This document shows positions 44,580 to 53,906 of a stretch of 64,000 nt of DNA, one piece after another. Below the pieces are notes generated by a model. That model was not told the origin of the DNA. It ran no database searches and saw only the letters and a program-made list of their open reading frames with translations. Where the stretch lies: the NCBI RefSeq assembly GCF_014192015.1, contig NZ_JACHXJ010000002.1, forward strand, positions 682,001 to 746,000, in the 5' to 3' direction. Made by a program: the position numbers and the translations under genes. The DNA comes from Paenibacillus rhizosphaerae (GTDB lineage Bacteria > Bacillota > Bacilli > Paenibacillales > Paenibacillaceae). Positions within the stretch are counted from its first letter, which is position 1. The number at the start of each line of letters is the position of its first letter.

Positions 44580-45578
44580 TTACAGCGCAACCCGGGTATG
44601 CTCGCGTGCAGACAGCAAGCATGCGTCGATCACTTTCATATTGTGAATCGCATCATCGGGCTGGAACTGCAGCGACGTCTTGTTGATGATGGCGCGGGCG
44701 AGATGGTCGGCCTGCAGGCTGTATGCGTTTACATGAGGAACCTCGATTTCGCTCCGCTCTCCGCGTACGGTCAAGTAGAAGTTGCCGCTGCCCGGCGTCG
44801 GCGTGACGTAGGCTGAAGGCACCTCGATGATGCCGTCCGTGCCGAGGATTTCCAGCGGATTGCGCGATGCGGCCCACATGGCACAGTCGAAGGTCAGCGC
44901 GACGGAGCCTTCGAATTCGATGAGACCGGAGGCCATCATATCGACATCGTCATGCTCCGGCGAGAAGAAGGCGTTCACCGTGACGGCGGTCGGTTCTTTG
45001 CCGAGCAGCAGCCGTGCGGCGTTGATCGGATAGCATCCGACGTCGTAGATCGAGCCGCCGCCCCAGTCCTTGCGATAGCGGACGTTGGTGGTGTCGCGGG
45101 CATTGTTAAATGTAAAGGCGCTGCGGATGCCGCGGATGTCGCCGATTTGGCCCGATTCGATAATCTGCTTGATCTTCTCGTAGCGCGGGTGGTAACGGTA
45201 CATGAAGGCTTCGGACAAGTACACGCCCGCATTGGCCGCAGCTTCAGCCATTTCGGCCGCTTCACTTTCGGTCAGGGCCAGCGGCTTCTCGCACAGGATA
45301 TGCTTGCCGGCTGCGGCCGCGCGGATCGTCCATTCTTTATGAAGATGATTCGGCAGCGGAATGTATACAACGTCGATGGACGGATCCTCTAGCAGCGCCT
45401 CGTAACTGCCGTAAGCGACCGGGATATTCAGATCCGCCGCCGTCTGCTTGGCTTTTTCCTCGTTCCGGCTGGCGATGGCGGCGACTTCATTCAGCTCGGA
45501 CTGCTGCACTCCGGGAATGACCGAGCGCTTGGCGATGCCCGCGCAGCCCAGTACGCCCCATTTCAATTTCTGGCTCAT
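44580..45578 (-). CDS. Gfo/Idh/MocA-family oxidoreductase
   Basis: A 332-residue NAD(P)-dependent dehydrogenase of the dimeric-dihydrodiol/1,5-anhydro-fructose reductase-like branch. N-terminal Rossmann motif GVLGCAGIAKRSVIPG, EKPLA with the conserved lysine, YRYHPRYEKIK, and GGGSIYDVGCYPINAARLLLG carrying the catalytic region. AAGGAG precedes the ATG. It is divergent from an AraC-type regulator across a 128-base AT-rich spacer, which probably controls this operon. Confidence 0.9.
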   Translation of the reverse strand: MSQKLKWGVLGCAGIAKRSVIPGVQQSELNEVAAIASRNEEKAKQTAADLNIPVAYGSYEALLEDPSIDVVYIPLPNHLHKEWTIRAAAAGKHILCEKPLALTESEAAEMAEAAANAGVYLSEAFMYRYHPRYEKIKQIIESGQIGDIRGIRSAFTFNNARDTTNVRYRKDWGGGSIYDVGCYPINAARLLLGKEPTAVTVNAFFSPEHDDVDMMASGLIEFEGSVALTFDCAMWAASRNPLEILGTDGIIEVPSAYVTPTPGSGNFYLTVRGERSEIEVPHVNAYSLQADHLARAIINKTSLQFQPDDAIHNMKVIDACLLSAREHTRVAL

Positions 45579-45706
45579 GTTCGTGTATCATCTCCTTAAG
45601 AAGCTTATTTATGATTATATTGCGATTATAGAAGATTGTATTTAAAATTAATATAATACGATTTTGCAATACGTTATAACAATATTGTCATTTGGGGTGA
45701 GGACAG

Positions 45707-46546
45707 GTGAAGCGGCAAAGCCATTTGCTGACCCTTCCGTCGATGCCGTTTTTCTGTTTTCCCGAATCGGTCGGCTTTTACCGGAACGATCCGGGTCACA
45801 GTGTAATCCGGGAGGCAGGGGCCTTGAACAATTTCAACATTCATTATGTGGCGGCAGGCAGAGGGTACGTGGAAGTGGAGGATGTGGTCCATGAGCTGGG
45901 GCCGGGGGAAGCGGTGCTGTATTTTCCCATGCAGCGCCAGCGGTACTACAGTAGCAAGGAAGACCCATGGGATATCCGCTGGTTTCACTTCTACGGGAGC
46001 GGTCTGCAGGATTATTTGATCGAGCGCGGTCTGCATCACAGCCTGTTATGGACGATCCGCCAATCGGCTTCGTTCGAGCAGGCGCACGAAAACCTGCTGC
46101 AGGAAGCGGAAGAGCACCGGATGCTCCACCCGGTCCGCCTCTCGACGCTGACTTACGCGCTGCTGGCTGAATTTATCGAGCATGCCACCCCGTTGTCTCC
46201 GGTCAAATCGAACAACTCGGGCAGCCGGATCCTGGAGCTGCTGCCGGTCATGCAGCAGGAGGCGGTCAAGCCGTTCATCCTGGAGGATTGGGCGGGCAGG
46301 CTCGGCATTTCCACCTACTACTTCTGCAAGCTGTTCCGCGGCGTGACCGAGATGACGCCGATGGAGTTCATCACCCGCTGCCGCCTGCAGATGGCGAAGC
46401 AGTGGCTGCTCGAGCGAAAGAGTGCGACGATCGGGCAGATCGCCGAGGACGCAGGTTATCCGAGCGTGAGTTATTTCAACAAGCGCTTTATGGAGCATGA
46501 GGGGATGACGCCCTCGGCTTACCGGCGATTATACGGCGGGGCGTAA
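45707..46546 (+). CDS. AraC-family transcriptional regulator
   Basis: A 279-residue one-component regulator. The N-terminal cupin (residues 1-150, HYVAAGRGYVEVEDVVHELGPGEAVLYFP) should bind a sugar. The C-terminal double HTH spans about 185-278 (LEDWAGRLGISTYYFCKLFRGVTEMTPMEF, then IGQIAEDAGYPSVSYFNKRFMEHEGMTPSAYR). GTG at 45707 is preceded by GAGGACAG. Divergent orientation makes the oxidoreductase/aldo-keto reductase operon the expected target. A 19-base bidirectional terminator ends the gene. Confidence 0.92.
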   Translation: MKRQSHLLTLPSMPFFCFPESVGFYRNDPGHSVIREAGALNNFNIHYVAAGRGYVEVEDVVHELGPGEAVLYFPMQRQRYYSSKEDPWDIRWFHFYGSGLQDYLIERGLHHSLLWTIRQSASFEQAHENLLQEAEEHRMLHPVRLSTLTYALLAEFIEHATPLSPVKSNNSGSRILELLPVMQQEAVKPFILEDWAGRLGISTYYFCKLFRGVTEMTPMEFITRCRLQMAKQWLLERKSATIGQIAEDAGYPSVSYFNKRFMEHEGMTPSAYRRLYGGA

Positions 46547-46657
46547 AACGTGACGGATCGGGATGCGATCCGTGTGGATAACATCTGTCCCATTATTAAG
46601 ATTCTTCCTGTCAACTGATCGAATGGCACAATTACTCCTGCACTTTTAAAAAGTACA

Positions 46658-46702
46658 GCAATAAAGCCGGTCCCTCGCTAATGGAGGGACCGGCTTTATT
46701 GC
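46658..46702. terminator. Bidirectional terminator with a 19-base perfect stem
   Basis: GCAATAAAGCCGGTCCCTC (46658-46676) pairs exactly with 46684-46702 around a 7-base loop, between the convergent araC-type and lacI-type genes. Confidence 0.9.
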
Positions 46703-46781
46703 TTGTATCATTTCAGTTCTTTGTCTGTCTATTTACGATTATTTCCCGTTCCTGTCCGCTGTTTCAGGGTCCTCCAGCTTG

Positions 46782-47819
46782 TCAATCCTTCTCCATGCCG
46801 GCGCTGGGCGCTGGGCCGCTGGATCCCCGCTTCAGCAGTTTGGTGGGCAAGAGCAGTTCGGTATACGGATGCTCGGGATGATCCATCCGCCAGAACAGCT
46901 GCTCCACGGCCTTGCGTCCATACAGCTTCAGGTCTACATCCATCGTCGTCATTTGAGGCGTGGACACCTGGGACAAATAACCGTTGTCGAAGCTGACGAC
47001 GGAGACGTCCTCCGGTACACGGTAACCCGATTGCTGCAGGGCCGAATTCAGGTAAAAGCCAAGACCGTCATTGACGCAGAACCAAGCCGTCGGCAGCTGT
47101 GGCAGCGTTTTTATTTTTTGCGAGATGTAATCGATGTTTTCCACGGCATCTTTGATCACCCATGGCTCGTGGATCTCCAGCCCGAAATCGTTCATCGCCA
47201 GTACGTATCCTTCCCAGCGCTCGTAATAACTTGGCGAAAACGAAGTGTTGGCCATCAGGCCGATCTTCCGATGTCCCAGCTCTGTCAAGTGACGGACGGC
47301 CTCATAAGCACTGAACCGGTTATTGGTTAAAATGGAGTCAGCATGAATAGAGGGATGATGATGGTCGATGAGGACTGTCGGTATACCCATGTTTGTAATG
47401 GTGTTGATATAGTCTGTTGTAATGTGAGACAGAATGAGAATGCCGTCTACGGATTGATTGAGCAGAAACGAAGGGAGGGCCAGCTTATCTGCCGACTGCT
47501 TGCTGACCGATTGGATCAGAAGATTTTTCCCTCTGTGTACCGTTTCCCGTTCGATGCTTAAATAAATTTCACCAAAGAAGCTTTTCATCGAAAAGGCAAA
47601 ATCAGAAGCGATCAGCGCAATATTTCCGGTCTGTTCCAACTCGCCGGAGCGGCGCTTACGATTTTGGGAATACACGTATCCCATCCGGTGTGCCGTCTCA
47701 AGGATCAGCTTCCGTGTATCTTCGCTGACCCCGTCTTTTCCCGACAGCGCCTGGGACACGGAATTCTTCGATATATTCAGCTGCTCCGCAATATCCTGCA
47801 TGGTTACTTTATCCTTCAT
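46782..47819 (-). CDS. LacI-family transcriptional repressor
   Basis: A 345-residue regulator: HTH with MQDIAEQLNISKNSVSQALSGKDGVSEDTRKLI (hinge-type LacI N-terminus), followed by a periplasmic-binding-like effector domain (GILILSHITTDYI, TVLIDHHHPS, GLMANTSFSPSYYERWEGYV, VSVVSFDNGYLSQVSTPQMTTMDVD). ATG at 47819 follows GAGGTG; an in-frame ATG ten codons upstream lacks a good site. It is divergent from ABC system C. Two identical 14-base palindromes (TTGTAACGTTACAA) in the shared intergenic region are its likely operators, and the inducer is probably a mannoside taken up by that system. Confidence 0.93.
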   Translation of the reverse strand: MKDKVTMQDIAEQLNISKNSVSQALSGKDGVSEDTRKLILETAHRMGYVYSQNRKRRSGELEQTGNIALIASDFAFSMKSFFGEIYLSIERETVHRGKNLLIQSVSKQSADKLALPSFLLNQSVDGILILSHITTDYINTITNMGIPTVLIDHHHPSIHADSILTNNRFSAYEAVRHLTELGHRKIGLMANTSFSPSYYERWEGYVLAMNDFGLEIHEPWVIKDAVENIDYISQKIKTLPQLPTAWFCVNDGLGFYLNSALQQSGYRVPEDVSVVSFDNGYLSQVSTPQMTTMDVDLKLYGRKAVEQLFWRMDHPEHPYTELLLPTKLLKRGSSGPAPSAGMEKD

Positions 47820-47913
47820 ATGACACCTCAATCTTTGTTTTGCCTGCATAATTGGAGCTCTTTATAGGAAACTAGAAAGAAGCCTGCATTTCAATGGATC
47901 ACATTACAATAAA

Positions 47914-47927
47914 TTGTAACGTTACAA
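47914..47927. promoter_or_regulatory. LacI-type operator O1
   Basis: TTGTAACGTTACAA, a perfect 14-base palindrome about 95 bases upstream of the lacI-type start and 56 bases upstream of the system C -35. Identical core to O2. Confidence 0.75.
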
Positions 47928-47982
47928 GTTGTATAAGTAAAGAGCCTATATTTAAAAACATTATTCTGTCTTTAATAAAGTG

Positions 47983-48033
47983 TTGACAAGGAATTTGTAA
48001 TGCACAATAATAGGGTTACACAAACGCTTACAA
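47983..48033 (+). promoter_or_regulatory. System C promoter with cre-like element
   Basis: TTGACA (47983-47988), 17 bases, AATAAT (48006-48011). ACACAAACGCTTACAA (48018-48033), at the predicted start point, fits the cre consensus except at positions 2 and 3. Confidence 0.6.
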
Positions 48034-48051
48034 AATACTATGTAATCTTAG

Positions 48052-48067
48052 TTTGTAACGTTACAAA
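48052..48067. promoter_or_regulatory. LacI-type operator O2
   Basis: TTTGTAACGTTACAAA, a 16-base perfect palindrome downstream of the predicted transcription start, 139 bases centre to centre from O1. Confidence 0.75.
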
Positions 48068-48140
48068 ATAATGTTTCGAGTCTTTTGGAAATGATGGTTT
48101 CTATCTATCGAGACAATTTTTTGAGGAGGTCAACGATTCG

Positions 48141-49454
48141 ATGAAAAGAAAAATGCTCGGACTTCTGGCTTTGGTGTTGGTGTTATCCTCCATGCTCGCA
48201 GCCTGCGGTTCCAAAAAGCAAAGCGCAACGACGGCCGATGGCGTGACGACCATTGAGTTTTGGGCGGCGGCCAATCCGACGCAGCAAGCCTTCTGGGAGA
48301 AGATGGCCAAGGCGTACGAACAGACCAATTCCAAAGTCAAAATCAACGTCAGCGTCATCAAGGAATCTCCAAGCTCTGAAGCCAGCATCCAGGCTGCGAT
48401 TGCCGGGGGAAGCGCTCCGACCATTTCGGAAAACATCAACCGCGGCTTTGCCGCCCAGCTTGCAAACAGCAAGGCGCTGGTGCCGCTGGATACGCTAAGC
48501 GGATTTAACGATATCGTCACCACCCGTCATATGAAAAATACGATTGAACCATGGAAATTCGCCGACGGGCATCAATACGTGCTTCCGATTTACTCCAATG
48601 CGATGCTGTTCGGCTGGCGCCTTGACCTGCTGAAGGAACTGGGATACAGCGAGCCGCCTAAAACCTACAGCGAAGCGCTTGAAGTGAACAAAAAGCTGAA
48701 GGCGAAATATCCGGACAAATACTTCTGGGCCAAAGCGGACCTCGCCGATCCCACGGCATGGAAGAGATGGTTTGACTTCTTTATGCTGTATAACGCGGCT
48801 TCCGGCGGCAATAAATTCATTGAAGGCGACAAGTTCGTCGGGGATGAGAAGGCCGGCGTCGAAACGCTGAAATTTGTTGACGATCTCCGCAAGGACAAGG
48901 GCATTCTGGCGCAAAACGTACAGGATCCGTTCGAAACCGGAACAAGCCTGTTTATCGATCTCGGTCCTTGGACCTTTACGAACTGGGCCGAGAAGTTCCC
49001 GGACATGAAATACAACCAGAACTACACGCTGAGCATGCCTCCGGTACCTGACGGCGTGGATCCGAAAGATTCCAAAACGTTTGCCGATACGAAAGGGCTT
49101 GTGATCTACGCGTCGGCCACCAAGGAGCAGCAGCAAGCGGCGATGGATTTTGTGAAGTGGGTCTATTCGGATGCGAAAAACGACGCCCAGTGGTTTGACG
49201 AAACGAAGCTGCCGCCGGCTCGCGACGACCTGACCACCAACGAATCCTTCAAGGTGATTTTGGACAAAAACCCGGAACTGAAGCCTTATGCCGAAAATGT
49301 GCCGAATGCGGTGCCGCCGATGGATAATCCGAAATATAACGACCTGCAGACCTTTATTGGACAAGAAGCCTGGAACAAGGTCGTCCGCGGGGAAATCGAT
49401 CCGGCAGCCGGATGGGCGAACATGAAGAAAGCCATTGAAGGGGAACTTCAATAA
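48141..49454 (+). CDS. Extracellular sugar-binding lipoprotein (system C)
   Basis: A 437-residue solute-binding lipoprotein; lipobox MLAAC gives Cys22. The mature part has the family pattern IEFWAAANPTQQAFWEKMAKAYEQTNSKVKINV and AAIAGGSAPTISENI. It leads the operon that continues with permeases, GH13, DUF1861-like, GH130, beta-mannosidase and alcohol dehydrogenase genes, so beta-mannosides (manno-oligosaccharides or mannosyl-glucose) are the best guess for ligand. GAGGAGG precedes the ATG. Confidence 0.92.
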   Translation: MKRKMLGLLALVLVLSSMLAACGSKKQSATTADGVTTIEFWAAANPTQQAFWEKMAKAYEQTNSKVKINVSVIKESPSSEASIQAAIAGGSAPTISENINRGFAAQLANSKALVPLDTLSGFNDIVTTRHMKNTIEPWKFADGHQYVLPIYSNAMLFGWRLDLLKELGYSEPPKTYSEALEVNKKLKAKYPDKYFWAKADLADPTAWKRWFDFFMLYNAASGGNKFIEGDKFVGDEKAGVETLKFVDDLRKDKGILAQNVQDPFETGTSLFIDLGPWTFTNWAEKFPDMKYNQNYTLSMPPVPDGVDPKDSKTFADTKGLVIYASATKEQQQAAMDFVKWVYSDAKNDAQWFDETKLPPARDDLTTNESFKVILDKNPELKPYAENVPNAVPPMDNPKYNDLQTFIGQEAWNKVVRGEIDPAAGWANMKKAIEGELQ

Positions 49455-49468
49455 AAGGAGTCTTCTAA

Positions 49469-50344
49469 ATGAAAGAAAACAATAACCGGTTGGGCTGGCT
49501 GTTCGCCAGCCCCTACCTGATTTACTCTCTTGTATTTTTCCTGATTCCGCTCATTTGGTCTTTTTATTTGTCTTTTACGAACTGGGACCTGATCGCTCCC
49601 GAATATGACTTTGTCGGTTTTGACAATTTTGCCAAGGCGCTCAAATCGCCCGGTGTACACGCCGCGTTCTGGGTGACATACAAATTCATGATGGTGTTTG
49701 TGCCACTGGTGATCGTGCTGTCGCTTGTCGTTTCGATTCTGGTGCATAGTCTTCCGCGTTTGAAAAGCTTGTTTCTCATCGGCTTTTTTTTGCCGTACCT
49801 GTCTTCGGGCGTCGTGTCGGCGCTGATTGTGAAAGGTTTGCTGTCTTTCAACAGCCCGGTCAACACGGCGCTGCGCAAAATCGGCATTAACATCGACTGG
49901 CTGGGGACTTCCTGGTCGGCACTCCTGATCGTCGGCATGATTATGGCTTGGAAATTTACCGGGTACTACGCGCTCATTCTGACGTCGGGCCTGGAAAGCA
50001 TAGATCACGAAGTGTACGAGGCAGCTGCCATTGACGGAGTTACCGGCCGGCAGCGCTTCTGGAAAATTACGCTTCCGCTGCTGTACCCCGCGCTCTATAC
50101 GACGCTCATTCTCGCTTTCGGCGTTACATTCGGCATCTTCACCGAGGTGTACCAGCTGACAGGCGGCGGTCCGAACAACGCCACCAACACGTGGCAGATG
50201 GAAATTTACAGCCAGGCGTTCAAAAATCTGCAGGCCGGTTATGCGTCCGCGGTGGCGCTGCTCGCCTCGGTAGCTACCTTTATTTCGATCTTTATCATCC
50301 GGAAACTGCTAGAAAAGTGGGGTGCGCGAAATGGTTGGGTCTAA
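49469..50344 (+). CDS. CUT1 sugar ABC importer permease 1 (system C)
   Basis: A 291-residue six-helix MalF-type permease with EAA loop VYEAAAIDGVTGRQRFWKITLPLLYP. ATG at 49469 follows AAAGGAG. Its 3' end overlaps the second permease by 14 bases. Confidence 0.93.
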   Translation: MKENNNRLGWLFASPYLIYSLVFFLIPLIWSFYLSFTNWDLIAPEYDFVGFDNFAKALKSPGVHAAFWVTYKFMMVFVPLVIVLSLVVSILVHSLPRLKSLFLIGFFLPYLSSGVVSALIVKGLLSFNSPVNTALRKIGINIDWLGTSWSALLIVGMIMAWKFTGYYALILTSGLESIDHEVYEAAAIDGVTGRQRFWKITLPLLYPALYTTLILAFGVTFGIFTEVYQLTGGGPNNATNTWQMEIYSQAFKNLQAGYASAVALLASVATFISIFIIRKLLEKWGARNGWV

Positions 50345-51170
50345 ACGCAGCCGCAAGTCCAGTCTGGCCATCCGGTATATCATCGCAGGAATATTGCTGC
50401 TCGTGATGGTGTATCCGTATTTATACATGGTGCTGAATTCGTTTGCCGACTGGACGCAGGTGGATCGAAAGCTGATTCCGAGTTCGTATACGCTGAAGTC
50501 ATACACCTGGCTGTTTACAGGCGGGGAGACGGGAATCACCCGCCCATGGCTGGGCGCTTTTGTTAACAGTATCATCGTGTCTCTGCTCTCGACCTTCCTC
50601 ATGATGATGTTCGGGGTGATGGTCGCTTATGCCCTTTCGAAGCTGAAATGGCGCGGCAGGGATACCGTCAACAACTTCATTTTGTTCCATATGTTTTTTC
50701 CGGCCATTATTCTGCTGATTCCGAGCTTTCTGATCATTCAGAAGCTGGGCTGGTACGACACCTACTGGGCGCTGATCATTCCGAAAGGGGTCAGCCTGTG
50801 GGCGATTTTCATGTATACCAACTTCTTCAAGGCGGTTCCGACCGTGTTTATTGAAGCGGCCAAGCTGGATGGGGCGAGGGATTTTCAAATTTTGTACAAA
50901 ATCATGATGCCGATGTCCAAGTCCATCACCAGCGTCGTCTTTCTGTTCCTGCTGATGGAGCGCTGGACCGAGCTGCTGTGGGATATGATCATGGTCCGCA
51001 GTGACGGCATGCTGACGCTAAACGTCCTGCTCTCGCAGATGTTCGGTCCGTACGGATCGTATCCGGGTCCGCTGTACGCGGGATCGGTGCTGCTGTCCCT
51101 GCCGATCATCATCTTGTTTATCATCTTCGGCAAGAACTTCCAGAAGGGCATGCAGGTCAGCTTGAAATAA
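50331..51170 (+). CDS. CUT1 sugar ABC importer permease 2 (system C)
   Basis: A 279-residue MalG-type permease; EAA loop IEAAKLDGARDFQILYKIMMPMSK. I use ATG at 50331, which is 7-9 bases after GTGGGGTG; a GTG at 50322 is in frame but lacks a spaced site. It overlaps the previous gene, so translation is coupled. No ATPase gene follows. Confidence 0.9.
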   Translation: MVGSKRSRKSSLAIRYIIAGILLLVMVYPYLYMVLNSFADWTQVDRKLIPSSYTLKSYTWLFTGGETGITRPWLGAFVNSIIVSLLSTFLMMMFGVMVAYALSKLKWRGRDTVNNFILFHMFFPAIILLIPSFLIIQKLGWYDTYWALIIPKGVSLWAIFMYTNFFKAVPTVFIEAAKLDGARDFQILYKIMMPMSKSITSVVFLFLLMERWTELLWDMIMVRSDGMLTLNVLLSQMFGPYGSYPGPLYAGSVLLSLPIIILFIIFGKNFQKGMQVSLK

Positions 51171-51203
51171 GCCCCGATGCGTGGAAGGAAGGAGTGGATA
51201 GAT

Positions 51204-52865
51204 ATGGGAGAGAGCCAGGCAGCTGCAGAAACGCCCTGGTGGAAAAGCAGCGTTTTTTATGAGATCTACATGCCGAGCTTTTGTGACGGAAACGGAGATG
51301 GCACCGGCGATTTCCAGGGGTTGACCTCCAAGCTGGATTACTTGCGGGACCTGGGAATCGGGGGCATCTGGCTGACGCCGTTTTATCCTTCGCCGCGAGT
51401 AGATAACGGGTATGACATTTCCGATTATTACGGGGTTGACCCCGTATTCGGGACGCTGGCTGACTTTGACCGTTTCGTCCAGGAAGCCCACCGCCGCGGC
51501 ATTCGCGTGATTGCGGATCTGGTGCTGAATCATACGTCCGCGGAGCATTCCTGGTTCATAGAGTCCCGCTCATCGCGGACGAGTCCCAAGCGGGATTGGT
51601 ATATCTGGAAGGATGCCGTGGACGGCGGTACACCGAACAATTGGGAGTCCTTTTTCGGAGGGTCGGCATGGGAATGGGATGAGGCGACCGGACAGTATTA
51701 TTACCATGCTTTCGCCAGAGAGCAGGTGGATCTCAACTGGGCGAATCCCGAGGTCAGGGAGGCGATGAAGGAAGTGATGTCGTTTTGGCTCGGCCGGGGG
51801 ATTGACGGATTCCGGCTGGACGTCATTAATTTCCTAAAGGTATCCGGGCAGTTTCAGGGGAACCCGGTTACGGCGGCCGGTGGACAGGATCACCGGTTCG
51901 ACCAAAACCAGGAAGGCATTTTGGAGGCCATCCGAGATATTTGCGAATTCGCCCGGTCTCAGAACAAAGAAGTGTTTATGGTGGGCGAAGTCGGTTCCGA
52001 GGATATGGAGGTGCTGCGCCGGTACAGCGGCGGAGAGCTGCTGGACGTGGTATTTAATTTTAACCTGGGCAGCTGCAAGGAATTGATAGTCAAGAAGCTG
52101 TTTGCTGAACTTGTTCGGATGGAGGAGCATCACCGGCCGGAACAGATGCCGACGCTCTTCTTCAGCAGCCATGACATGCCGCGCCATTATACCCGCTTTT
52201 CCTCCGGAAAGGATTCAATGGACATCTGCACCGCCAAGCTGATGGCGGCATTGATGCTGACGGCCAAAGGCGTTCCCTTCATCTATTACGGTGATGAAAT
52301 CGGCATGCGGGACTTCGTCCCGGAGGACATCGGGCAAATGCGCGATATTCAGGGGCTGACCGCATACCGGATGGCAGTGGAATCGGGGATGCCGGAGGAC
52401 GATGCCCTTGCCGCCGCGATATCACGAAGCCGGGATCACTCCAGAACGCCGATGCAGTGGGACGCGAGCCGTTACGCCGGATTTTCACAGCACGAGTCGT
52501 GGATACCCTTCGGTCCGTCGTTCCGGGAAGTTCACGTTCAGAAGCAATGGGGGGACGCGCAATCACTGCTGGAATTTTACCGCTCCCTCATCCGGCTGCG
52601 CGGCAGGCATAAAGCGCTCCAAACCGGGAAGTACAACTTTCTGAGGCTGATAGGGGAGTGTGTTTGGTACGGCCGGCAATCGGAGGAGGAAGAGATGTGG
52701 GTTGCGCTGAATTTCGGTAAGCATGCATGCGATCTGAGCGAAATGGGTGCCGACCCTGGCTCTTACCGGCTGCTGCTGACAAGCGGAGGCGAATCCGGGA
52801 AAATTGAACGAGACTCCATGGTTGCAGGTCCATACGAGGCTTCGGTCTGGGTTGTCGAACATTGA
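51204..52865 (+). CDS. GH13 alpha-glucosidase / oligo-1,6-glucosidase-like enzyme
   Basis: A 553-residue cytoplasmic glycosidase. The TIM-barrel regions are visible: I DLVLNH, II GFRLDVINF with nucleophile Asp206, III VGEVGSE with acid Glu262, IV SSHDMP with Asp324. The architecture (YEIYMPSFCDGNGDGTGDFQGL start, DWYIW, DLNWANPEVREAM) is that of GH13 subfamily 31. Region IV has Ser where most family members have Asn before His-Asp, a minor oddity. ATG at 51204 follows GGAAGGAG. An alpha-glucosidase within a beta-mannoside operon suggests that the imported sugar also contains alpha-glucosyl units, or that the operon handles mixed oligosaccharides. Confidence 0.88.
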   Translation: MGESQAAAETPWWKSSVFYEIYMPSFCDGNGDGTGDFQGLTSKLDYLRDLGIGGIWLTPFYPSPRVDNGYDISDYYGVDPVFGTLADFDRFVQEAHRRGIRVIADLVLNHTSAEHSWFIESRSSRTSPKRDWYIWKDAVDGGTPNNWESFFGGSAWEWDEATGQYYYHAFAREQVDLNWANPEVREAMKEVMSFWLGRGIDGFRLDVINFLKVSGQFQGNPVTAAGGQDHRFDQNQEGILEAIRDICEFARSQNKEVFMVGEVGSEDMEVLRRYSGGELLDVVFNFNLGSCKELIVKKLFAELVRMEEHHRPEQMPTLFFSSHDMPRHYTRFSSGKDSMDICTAKLMAALMLTAKGVPFIYYGDEIGMRDFVPEDIGQMRDIQGLTAYRMAVESGMPEDDALAAAISRSRDHSRTPMQWDASRYAGFSQHESWIPFGPSFREVHVQKQWGDAQSLLEFYRSLIRLRGRHKALQTGKYNFLRLIGECVWYGRQSEEEEMWVALNFGKHACDLSEMGADPGSYRLLLTSGGESGKIERDSMVAGPYEASVWVVEH

Positions 52866-52922
52866 ACCATGTTAATGGAACGGACTTTGAGGACTTAACT
52901 ATGATCAGGTAGGGGGATTATC

Positions 52923-53879
52923 GTGCTGAACGTGAACAAAACAGACGTTAAAACATGCCGTGTGCTGCTTGAACAGTACATGGAGGGGCGGGAAGGAACC
53001 GCACCGGCGCATACGGCGGAGAAGCTGGTTTTTGCCGGCGTCGGAGAGCGGGACGTGTATAACATCACCGCCCCATTCGTGGATGAAGGGCGAACCGTCA
53101 TCGCGGGCCGGGTCGAATCCCGGGACAGTGAGCGTTCCCAGGTCGTATTCTTCGAGGAAAACGACGGTACCTGGGTGCCGATTGAAGGAGCGCCGGTGCT
53201 CGAACTGCAGGACCCTTTTCACACCCGGATCGGCGGAGAGCTGATTCTGGGGGGAGTTCAAATTTACCCGCATCCGGAGAAGGAGGGAGCGCTCATGTGG
53301 CGCACGGCCTTTTACCGGGGAAGCCGAATCGCCGATTTGAAGCTGTTTTTCACCGGTCCCGACGGAATGAAGGATCTGCGCCTCACCGTACTGCAAGGCG
53401 GCGGAATCGGCGTATTCACCCGCCCGCAGGGTGAAAAAGGCGGCCGCGGCCAGATTGGTTATTTCCGGGCCGCATCGCTGGACGACTTGACCGTACAGGC
53501 GATTGAGGAAGCCCCGCTCCTGGACGGACAATTCATCCCCGAGGAATGGGGAGGGGCCAATGAAATCCATGTGCTGAGCAATGGCCTTCTCGGCGTGCTG
53601 GGACATACGGCCTGTTACGATGCCGAAGGCGATCGTCATTATTATCCCATGATTTTTGTTCTCGATCCGCAGACGGCTGCGTTTTCCGATATGACGCTGA
53701 TTGCCGTGCGGGCTGATTTTCTGCCAGGTCCGGCCAAGCGTGAAGACCTTCAGGACGTCGTGTTCAGCGGCGGCCTCGTTCGCCGCGGCGACGGGACAGC
53801 GGTGCTGTATGCGGGAACAAGCGATGCGGAGGCGCAGCGTCTGATCATAGCCGATCCTTTTGCGAGATTCGAATCCTAG
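52923..53879 (+). CDS. DUF1861-like protein, probable beta-propeller linked to mannoside metabolism
   Basis: A 318-residue cytoplasmic protein composed mostly of beta strands, consistent with a five-bladed propeller like its neighbour. Recognisable segments are KLVFAGVGERDVYNITAPF, IAGRVESRDSERSQVVFFE, GEKGGRGQIGYF and EEWGGANEIHVLSNGLLGVLGHTA. I believe this is the DUF1861 family, seen beside GH130 phosphorylases; from memory, eukaryotic mannogen transferase/phosphorylases are related. A second phosphorylase or transferase acting on the same mannoside is the best guess. GTG at 52923 has AGGGGGA upstream. The family name should be confirmed by profile search. Confidence 0.7.
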   Translation: MLNVNKTDVKTCRVLLEQYMEGREGTAPAHTAEKLVFAGVGERDVYNITAPFVDEGRTVIAGRVESRDSERSQVVFFEENDGTWVPIEGAPVLELQDPFHTRIGGELILGGVQIYPHPEKEGALMWRTAFYRGSRIADLKLFFTGPDGMKDLRLTVLQGGGIGVFTRPQGEKGGRGQIGYFRAASLDDLTVQAIEEAPLLDGQFIPEEWGGANEIHVLSNGLLGVLGHTACYDAEGDRHYYPMIFVLDPQTAAFSDMTLIAVRADFLPGPAKREDLQDVVFSGGLVRRGDGTAVLYAGTSDAEAQRLIIADPFARFES

Positions 53880-53906
53880 TTTATACATCGAAGGAGCTTG
53901 ATCCGA

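Noticed and set aside
52161..52180. GH13 region IV change as a sign of a dead enzyme
   Set aside because: The catalytic Asp206, Glu262 and Asp324 and the region IV histidine are all present; only the Asn before His is changed to Ser.
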